Below, in pieces: positions 56,430-64,000 of a stretch of DNA of 64,000 nucleotides (positions are counted from its first letter, which is position 1; every line of letters starts with the position of its first letter). The notes below the pieces were generated by a model, which did no database searches, was not told the origin of the DNA, and worked only from the letters and a program-made list of their open reading frames with translations. The translations under genes were made by a program, and so were the position numbers. Source of the DNA: Mucor racemosus (taxonomy: Eukaryota; Mucoromycota; Mucoromycetes; Mucorales; Mucoraceae); the NCBI GenBank assembly GCA_027405735.1, contig JAPEHQ010000011.1, positions 2,027,856 through 2,091,855 on the forward strand. Reading direction: 5' to 3'.

Positions 56430-57109
56430 TGAAAAGAATTGGGTTGGTTGTTGTTAATTTGAAATGGAAAAGCAACGCAATGGCTAGTACAGAATATGTT
56501 GGCGTCAATGAGAAAGTAAGACCGCAGTATCACAACCCAGAAAAGCCGACCAATTCTATGTATTATGTACTATTATATATGTAATTAAAACAAAGTATGT
56601 AGTATATAAAACGTCAGGGAGCGTCAGCTAATGTCTATTGAGTATTATATGTTTTATGGGATTGGTAAACACAATGAAAGATGTAAATTAACATTTGACA
56701 AAGCGAGAGCGCATTAAGTATCAATTACAACGCGTAAGTAGCTTACATGATATTCAAGAAATAATACGGCTGTAGTTTCAGGCAGAAATTCAGTTTTTAG
56801 GGGTAGATGCAAGCCCTATTATAGCTGTTGGATCAAATTAAACTAGCCGTCAATTCCTTGATCTCCCAGTGTAAAGTAGATATATCAATTTATTATTGGT
56901 ACGTGCTTAGATTTAATGATTTAAACTGCATTCTGTGGTTGAAACCAAGATATATAGGAAGTTCACAGGCACTTTAAGGTTAATACGTTAAAACTGTATA
57001 GTGGATACATGGTGGTGGTTGGCAAAGTCTCGCCATATGCGATTAGTATCATTTTGTCTTTTATTTAATTACTGTGTTATTAAAAATCAAACTTTTCATA
57101 GCTTATAAT

Positions 57110-57375
57110 AATGGCAATGGGATGTTTCTGATTTTAGATTGACAATTATCATAAGCCGGGCTAATGATACGTTTGATACTACTGTAGATAGAATCAGTAA
57201 ATTTAATTTATGGGATTAGAATGAAAATACCAAGGAACCATTTGTAAGTGGTTAAGTTGGTTCTAGTAAAGCACTGAATAAATTGGCTTGTGACAAAGAG
57301 GATAAAAAGACGGCAATAGGTTTCAGTGATGGCCATATTTATGTTTATGATATCGGAAACGTAAGATTAAAGCTC
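57110..57375 (+). pseudogene. Dynein intermediate chain WD40 fragment, copy 3
   Basis: Reads DTFDTTVDRISKFNLWD-stop, then KEPFVSG and SDGHIYVYDIGN. Essentially identical to copy 4 and marked by loss of the Trp codon (GGCTTGTGAC). Stops are in frame and there is no start. Confidence 0.72.
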
Positions 57376-57700
57376 AATGTACGTTATCTCTAACGCAATA
57401 ATTATAAAGTAAGACTATATTATCATCGAATAAACTACTACACAATATTAACGTATATAAATATTCACAGCAATAAGCTTGAATTAATTGGGTACAGCAT
57501 TATAAATTCTTGAAAAAGTTTTCAAGTATTATAAAATCTCTTATTTTTAAGATTCACAAAGCTTATAAGCGGAATATTAATTTTAAAAATTATTCTTGTC
57601 CAGATCACCAATTTTGACATTTTTTATTTTTTTTTCTTCTGATTTTGCAAATTTAGAGTTAATTATAATACCAATTATAAAAACAGAAAATATACACATA

Positions 57701-58195
57701 CAGTCGTGATTCGATTTAGTGGAATCGTTGGGAGGGAGAAAAGTGTCCACTAAATCGAATTTTCCACTAAATCAAATAAATCATTTTCCGTAATACTGGA
57801 TCAAAAAATGAGAATAAAAAGGCGTTACTAGTTTATAGTATTAAACAATATTTTTATAAAAGCTTTTCATATTCGAGCAACTGAATTGAACAGTGGATAA
57901 CAAGAAATTTAATAAAAGACTGAGGTAAATTAGGCACGTGATTTAGTTACTCTCCATATTTCTTCTAATTTCATGGCTACCAGATCAAGCTATTGCCGGC
58001 TAAATACAGTTTTATCCAATAGTATTTATATTTTACTAATATAGTGGACTGGTAGAAACGAAATTGTCCACTATCCACTGAATCGATTCAGTGGATTTAG
58101 GCAGTAAAATTATTAAAAAAAAAACGGGAGATTTCAAACTGTCCATTAAATCGAAAATCCGTTATTTATGAGTCCACTAAATCGAATCACGACTG
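57701..58195. mobile_element. Pogo/Tc1-mariner-type MITE, right arm copy (TSD TA)
   Basis: Twin of 52016-52511 at the mirrored position, with TA flanks at 57699-57700 and 58196-58197. It was inserted before the arms were duplicated. Confidence 0.9.
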
Positions 58196-58586
58196 TATAC
58201 AACATTTAGCGCTCTATTTGCTCAATAAAAAATAATAAACGTTTTTACTGCAAAATATTGCATGAAAATCCTTTAACCAAAATTCTGTTTTTGGGGCAAA
58301 AGTACAAAGTTTCATTACTTAATATTTAATATTAAGCTTTTATAAAATGCGTATTAGCTACAGCTACAATTTTCTCTCACAATGCAGTATATTTAAACGT
58401 TGATTTTGGTATCAAAATTTGATTTTTCTGTTTTTTGATCTAAATCATGAGTGGTAGTAAGGATAAAATGAGCCCCGAAAATGTCCGCTACAAAAACTGA
58501 ATTTTCAGACCGCACGTGGTTAAATATAAGAAAAGTTAAAAAAAATGCATTTTTATTTAAAACTTAGATATATACCATAGTATAAG

Positions 58587-59004
58587 TAAGTATAAAAGAC
58601 GAGCCGAGCCTAGGACGAGCTTGACCAAAGCTCGCCACAACGAGCCGAGCTTTAATAAAAGCTCGTTTGACAAAGACGAGTTTTTGACTTTTTTTTAAAA
58701 AGCTCGTTTGAGAAAGACGAGCTTTTGACTTCTTTTCAAAAAGTTCAAATTTAAATAATAATTAGTAAATGCTATGACATTATTACTTTAGATAATTGTC
58801 AATTGACATTCATAAGTTTGCTTTACTTTAGATATTTGTCACTGGAAAGGTAAAATAAAGCTCGCATTGAGATGATGAGTTTTAGTCGCTGCATAAAAAA
58901 GCTCGTTTGGGGTAAACGAGCTTTTTTGTAAGCTCGTCTAACTTTAACGAGCCTTGAGAAAAGCTCGGCTGCATAAAAAAGGCTCGGCTCGTTTAATATC
59001 ACTA
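58587..59004. mobile_element. hAT-like MITE with CGAGC arrays (TSD AGTATAAG)
   Basis: Flanked by AGTATAAG at 58579-58586 and 59005-59012. The ends TAAGTATAAAAGACGAGCC and, inverted, TAGTGATATTAAACGAGCC share ACGAGCCGAGCC. The interior has many GAGC/GCTCG words that can pair (AAAGCTCGTTTG...GACGAG). No ORF. The left arm shows the empty site, so the insertion came after the arm duplication. Confidence 0.88.
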
Positions 59005-60274
59005 AGTATAAGAGACTTAGCTGTTCAATCTTGCTATGCTCAATTACGGCATTGCTCTGCGGGCTCGCGTTTACAATTTTTTAATGAATGTATGATATGA
59101 CAGACGGTTTTTCTAGTAGAAAATTTTATGTTTCTATTATAGTGAAAGGTATTGCCTATTTTGCTTAGTTTATAGTTCAGGCGCTGTAATAATGCTTTTA
59201 CATTGGCTAAAATGAGCAATTTCGCAGGGCTCTAAATGCCCTAAATGATGTAAAACCTTGAAAATCCTTTTCTACGTGTGCTGTATCTCTCTTTTTGTTT
59301 TCATATTGCAAGGATATATTCACCATTTGATAAGGCATATCAGACTATCGAGCTGGTATTCTTTTCGTTTATCTGAATGCGCATGCTAACATAAGGGATT
59401 GATATTTTTAATGTAGATAACAGTCGTTATATTAGAGACTGATATTTTTATTTAATCGCATTCTAGGATCAAACATCATTATTTATTACTGTATTGTTGG
59501 ACGTATTTCTTGATTACCAGATCAAATCGAAGGCAATGATATTCATATCTACTCAATCCAAAGCTTGAGCTGGCTACAGACCTACGAAATGTTCCAGAAA
59601 AGTGACAAAATTTCAAGTGATACAGAAACACCAAAAGAATATAATGTCTTGCCTAATAACCATAGTTTTGATTGTAGCTACTGTATACTTGAAAACAAAC
59701 CTTTTCACAGCTGAGAATCGTAAACTAAAATAGTAAGTTTAAATAAGGTTAATTTGTTTAAATTTTATCTGTGATAAAGTAGCATTGATAATCTTAGATT
59801 TGGCTTGCATATAAATTTAAGCAGTAAGTGTTATTTAATTTTTGCTCAAGCAAAAACCATTGTTGCTGTAAACATTATAGCTATAAACAGATTTACAAGT
59901 GATAATAATTGTAAATATATTGGGTCTTGCATATACTAGTATATATCAACAACGTATTGAATTATATTGTCTATAATCTACAGTATATTAATGAAATCAA
60001 ATTTAACTTAAAACCCCATTCCAGTAAAAATGCAATGAAGTTTTGAGAACGGTACGATGGTCATGTACACATCCTTGACACGATGATCTTAAAGGGCAAT
60101 GTTTACAGCCTACTGTGTATTGAGAAAATCATTACTAAAGTACACCTACAGCTTACAGTGCGCTTTTATAGAAAACAATTAAAAACATGACCTTTATGAA
60201 TACTGATTCAAATAAGCTGCCACTCCACATTCCACATGGACATATATAAGTAGGAATACATACTACAAATATTT

Positions 60275-60470
60275 CAGATATCAGCATCTATGGGTCATTG
60301 TACATTAGGTAAGTTTGAACAGCAAGTTGGTTACCTGCTGTTTGCGCCTACTAAGGTCAGTAAGCACATCAGCTTTTGACGAAATGGATCCAAATAAGTT
60401 CCCGTTGCAATGGTAGTATTTTCTAGGGTTCATTCACAGAGTAGCAAAAGTTTCAGCCTTCCCGGCAACT
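60275..60470 (+). repeat. Dispersed repeat T, copy 4
   Basis: GGTCATTGTACATTAGGTAAGTTTG, AAGTTGGTTACCTG, TTCCCGTTGCAATGG and AAAAGTTTCAGCCTTCCCGG match the copy at 4130-4340. The rest of 60071-60649 holds no gene. Confidence 0.6.
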
Positions 60471-60649
60471 GTATCATACTAAAAAAATTCAAACCTTCAT
60501 AAACCTATGATTTATTGGATTAGTAGTTTTACCATGAAAGGCGCTCATTATCTTATATTTCAATTTGTTAATTTGTATACGATTTATTAAAAAAGTAAGA
60601 ATGAAACGAATTTATAAGTATCTCTAAGCACAAATGGCTTTAGTAAGAT

Positions 60650-63517
60650 TTATTGTAATGTTTTACTCGTAGTAGGAGTAGCAACTATGATGTTTTCATT
60701 CAATGCTTCAGTTATGATTTCATCATACCAAGAAGCATAAACCTTTCGATGATGGTGAGCCAATCTTTGTATCTTTAACGAGATAGATTGTAAGTTACTT
60801 CTGACATGTTCCAAACCATTACTAGATAAAACAGCATCGGTAACAAATCTGTTATTTTGCACAGTACTTTTGATTACAGATGCTACTCGCCGTGAGAGTA
60901 ATGAATAAACAGTGTCATTATGGGATACAGTCTTGTCAACCATAGTTCTCACCATTTCTCTGCGTTCAGGTTTTACATTCACCGATCGTTCTATTTCTGA
61001 AGCCAAGTTATCGATGGTTGTTGATCCATCTTCCAACATGCTAAACAATTTTATAGCTAAATCAGATAATGTTTGTGGACTTGCAGAACCAAAGTTTCTA
61101 GCTAACATGATTAAAGCAGCTACCATGGTTGTCGCTTGAACTTCGTTTTGGAAATCAGCCATACGTCTGGCATCCAGAGACAATGTTTCAGGTACATGTT
61201 CGAGTTCAGTAATAGGTTGAGGTTGACAAAGTAAAGAGACAAATGCATCTTCAAAAATTGCATCGTGCGATGGCTTGTTATTCTTTTGAGGCTGAACACC
61301 TTCAGGATTACGTTGGGCTGCTACTTGACATAATTTGTTTGCAGATTGCGAAAGCCAAGATTTTGAGCGAACAAGTTGAATAGTACCATCATTCAACATG
61401 CTTGCAAATTTTTCTCTTTCGTATTCAACTGCCATAGACATGAGGTGTGGACGTAACGATCTCAATCTGAAATTGGCAAGATCTAAACTCATATTTTCTA
61501 AAATTGCAATCACTTGTTTGATTTGCTCAGTCATGCTTTCATTAGATGTACGAACTCTTTGAATTTCTTCATCACGAACAGGAGCACACATGCTTGCCAT
61601 TGTATCCAAAACATAATGAATCATGGATTGGATGCTGAATGCATTTTGATTCAATTGTTGTTCAATGATTGTCAAATCAATGGCATCATTAATACTATTG
61701 TGCATAGTGGTACCAGGACGAACCAATGATAACAGGCGCTATAGAAACACAAAGAAATCAATTGATTATTCATAAAATGCTTATTGATTATTTGCTTACA
61801 TTTTTAACATCTTTAATCAATGCAGACAATGAGGCTTGTGCTGTACCTTGCTCAATATCCTCTGCAATTTTATCGAAAAATGCCTTCTCAGCCATCATGC
61901 GAACACGTTTTTCCAAATCATTGCTTGGTTCATATCTTTGCAACTTGAATTCAGGATCCATAATTAATTCATGTGCCAATTGTTCATTTGTTAAACCTGA
62001 TGAAGGCGCATATCCGTTTAAAAGATGGCTTAATTGCTCTGGATTTGCATTGTTGTTGCATGCATTTTGCTGAGTTTCATATTCATCATCCATTTCAGGA
62101 GAGCGAGGTGTATTCTTTTGCTGTTGCTTTCTTCTACCTGTGGAAGTGGATGAAGCTGTTGCTTCTAATGCTCGCTGCAATTTTCAATGGCATCCGATCC
62201 TCCCAATTTTTCAAGCTTGGTCTTGACTTGTTCCAATTGTTGCATTAATTGTTCTCCAACAGATTCATCTCCATTTTGTTGAGCAATGACAGTTTGTCGC
62301 AATGTTGAAAGCTCTACATAGTAATTGATCATGTTTCTTACAAGTTGATCGCAATCTGTGGATTTCCAAGTCTCGAATAATAAATTGTAATCATTCCATG
62401 CATCTACGAAAGCAAGTCGAGCAGCTGTAGCGCCAGGACGACCATGAGCACGAAGCCAGATCTCAAAAAGTTGCAGCATGTTCTTAGCTGCAGCATGTAA
62501 TCTCTAATGCAATGATTAGTCGGATAAATTATTATTGTAAACCTGTTTACCTTTTCTTCAGCTCCATTTACATTCTGCAATACTTCTTTGGGACACATGA
62601 GAGTCATGTAAGAGGTCAAAGAACACGTGCACGATGTCTGCTATCTTCATCAGTCAATTTGAGTGCTGTGTTCAATACCTTGGTAGTTACGACAATGACT
62701 TTTGCTTGATGAAGCAATTTGCCGAGCGAATTAAATTCAAGCCAAGTATCAGGTTGAGATGGTGATGGCAAACTCAAATCTCTGAAAGCTCTCAAGATAA
62801 TTGACCATGAAGAAGGTTTCTTTTTGGGAGCTTGCAATGCTGGAGACAAAGGAGGTGTTTTAGTTATAGTAGAAGTGCTTGGCATAGTTATTTTACTATA
62901 GATGAAGTTGATACAGAAGAAGAAGAACAGGAGGATTTCTTTTGTTTTTTTTTGTGCTTTATATCTGCCTAAATGAGCCAATCGTCTTGCTTCTGTCTTT
63001 GTAATCTGCTTTCGAGTTCAGCTCTTCGTCTTTCTTCTGCAGTAAAATGACAAATTAAAATTCTTTCATCTTCTACGTCTTTCTTTTAAATTACCTTGTT
63101 CCTGTTCTGATCTAAGCTGATTTTGGAGCGCAATGCATTTAGCTCTTTCAACTGTCTTTTTTGAATTGGCTCTTCGCTGTTCAATATAAAGATTTCGATT
63201 GGTCTCAGCTACTTGCATTGATTTAAACAATAATTGATTTTATCTTGTTGTCGATCTTTTGCTTCTTTAGCAATTCGCTTAACTTTAAGGAAGTTCTGAT
63301 TTAACCTATTTCTTCTCTCTTCTAAAATAGCTTCTCTTTTGATTTCTACTTGATTCTTCTTGTTATTACTATTTGTATTGGAAGCATCATCATTGGAAAT
63401 GTTCAAATCCCGCTTAAACCTCTTCTCCAAATGAAATGGTTTCTTTGATGATTGATGGAGAGGAACAGCATCGACTGTATAGAAGCCATTCCTGCTTTCA
63501 TATGAATTTTTTTCCAT
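60650..63517 (-). pseudogene. Tcp11-family protein gene with multiple frame breaks
   Basis: Four exons are visible: 63517-63095, 63036-62551, 62503-61800 and 61738-60650, with normal splice sites. The C-terminal exon (362 codons) is intact and typical of Tcp11/Sok1 proteins (LVRPGTTMHNSINDAIDL, MCAPVRDEEIQRVR, DLANFRLRSLRPHL), a family linked to cAMP/PKA signalling in yeast and sperm function in mammals. The N-terminal exon is a charged coiled coil (REAILEERRNRLNQNFLKVKRI). Similarity jumps frame at about 63215, 63015, 62633 and 62182, each explained by one missing base, often in an A or T run; the Ser-rich stretch near 62900-62960 may hold another. So it is either a recent pseudogene or a real gene with consensus errors. 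If errors, the start at 63517 gives about 900 residues. Confidence 0.82.
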
Positions 63518-63747
63518 TTTCTTAAATTTGAAATGTTGAAAAAAAGAAAAAAGAACTGCAAGACCTTGTATCAAAGAAAGGAAGGCAAGAAGGAAGGGAA
63601 GCACATTTATTAAACGAGCGAGATTTCAAAGACTGAAAACCTTGTGACTTTACACGTGTGTCAGTATGTGAACAAATGGGTCTTCCATACTCTTATCTTG
63701 ACCTCCTTTCTTTTTTATTACGTCTTTCGTATGATATAAAATAGATC
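63518..63747. promoter_or_regulatory. Divergent promoter region, Tcp11 and PfkB genes
   Basis: 230 bases between the two start codons. Contains TTACACGTGTGTC (E-box-like CACGTG at 63653-63658), GAAAGGAAGGCAAGAAGGAAGGG and TATGATATAAAATAG near the PfkB start. A shared promoter is inferred from the spacing. Confidence 0.5.
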
Positions 63748-63969
63748 ATGTCGCATTATATCAATCAAAATAACGTCCTGTTAGTTGGAGATTTATCAAG
63801 ATACTATACTACATGTTCATAAATTTCCAGAAGAAGATACGAAAATGAGAGCAAATAATGCTGAACAAAGAACAGGAGGCAATACATGGAATACAGCAAA
63901 AGTACTGGCTCAATTTAATGATATCAATGTGTGTTACATGTCTGCTGCCGGATCCCGTGAAACATCCAG
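63748..63969 (+). CDS. PfkB-family sugar kinase, first exon (partial, frame break)
   Basis: The first exon starts at ATG 63748 (MSHYINQNNVLLVGD) and, after a one-base frame jump near 63790-63798, continues YQDTILHVHKFPEEDTKMRA and RTGGNTWNTAKVLAQF. This is the N-terminal part of the ribokinase/PfkB fold as in ketohexokinase-like enzymes (VG..YxDTI, EDxKxRA, GGNxxNTAxVL). It ends at a GTAAAT donor (63970). The remaining exons lie outside the window. These kinases phosphorylate sugars or nucleosides with ATP; the substrate cannot be told. The frame jump may be a base-call error or a real lesion. Confidence 0.7.
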
Positions 63970-64000
63970 GTAAATAAAATAATGGAACTGATACATCACT

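Larger units (their letters stand above)
55801..60070 (+). repeat. Right arm of 9.45-kb inverted repeat
   Basis: Reverse complement of 50620-54411, with an extra 418-bp MITE and its 8-bp duplication (58587-59012). The inner boundary is sharp at TCATATGTTAG (55801), and the similarity ends near TCATGTACA (60061-60070). Confidence 0.88.

Overview
This window looks like a repeat-rich, AT-rich chromosome segment of a fungus, most likely a Mucoromycota (Mucorales-type) species. The genes have many short introns (roughly 45-75 nt) with GTAAG-type donors. The protein set fits (Spt4, eukaryotic glutathione synthetase, RecQ, a fungal homeodomain protein, a Tcp11-family protein), and the repeats are Ty3 chromovirus, hAT, LINE and pogo-type elements. 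I did not identify the species.

Layout. 0.36-2.1 kb: a DNA element with ~90-bp terminal inverted repeats, a 114-132 codon ORF and GCAAGC/CGAGC arrays, split by a solo LTR. 2.4-4.3 kb: dispersed repeats. 6.0-11.5 kb: three genes, spt4 (+) converging on a polyQ C2H2 zinc-finger gene (-), then an eight-exon glutathione synthetase gene (+). 12.1-28.3 kb: two copies of a ~3.7-kb composite repeat that carries a decayed dynein intermediate chain (WD40) fragment. They are broken up by a 5'-truncated LINE, solo LTRs and a young, almost complete Ty3 chromovirus (20790-26779, TSD GAATC, LTRs differing at one base). 29.0-36.2 kb: a second gene island with a homeodomain regulator (-), an eight-exon RecQ helicase (+), and a tail-anchored coiled-coil protein (+) whose AAxxG box resembles the dynein-binding CC1 box of BICD/Spindly-type adaptors. 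38.5-44.9 kb: a 6.36-kb hAT element with 8-bp TSD GTTATAAG and an open five-exon transposase frame, itself hit by three solo LTRs. 45.1-49.1 kb: decayed LINE copies (-). 50.6-60.1 kb: a 9.45-kb inverted repeat (two ~3.8-kb arms, 1.39-kb spacer) built from the composite repeat, with a pogo-like MITE in both arms and a hAT-like MITE in the right arm only. 60.65-64 kb: a Tcp11-family gene (-) with at least four single-base frame breaks, divergent from the start of a PfkB-family kinase gene (+) that also has a frame break.

The host genes are ordinary housekeeping and regulatory genes with no operon-like link. Most of the window is a layered record of transposition, readable through target-site duplications and shared junctions. 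The most interesting observations are the multicopy dynein fragment repeat, the large inverted repeat, the fungal BICD-like adaptor candidate, and the CGAG-rich subterminal arrays found in three different DNA elements.
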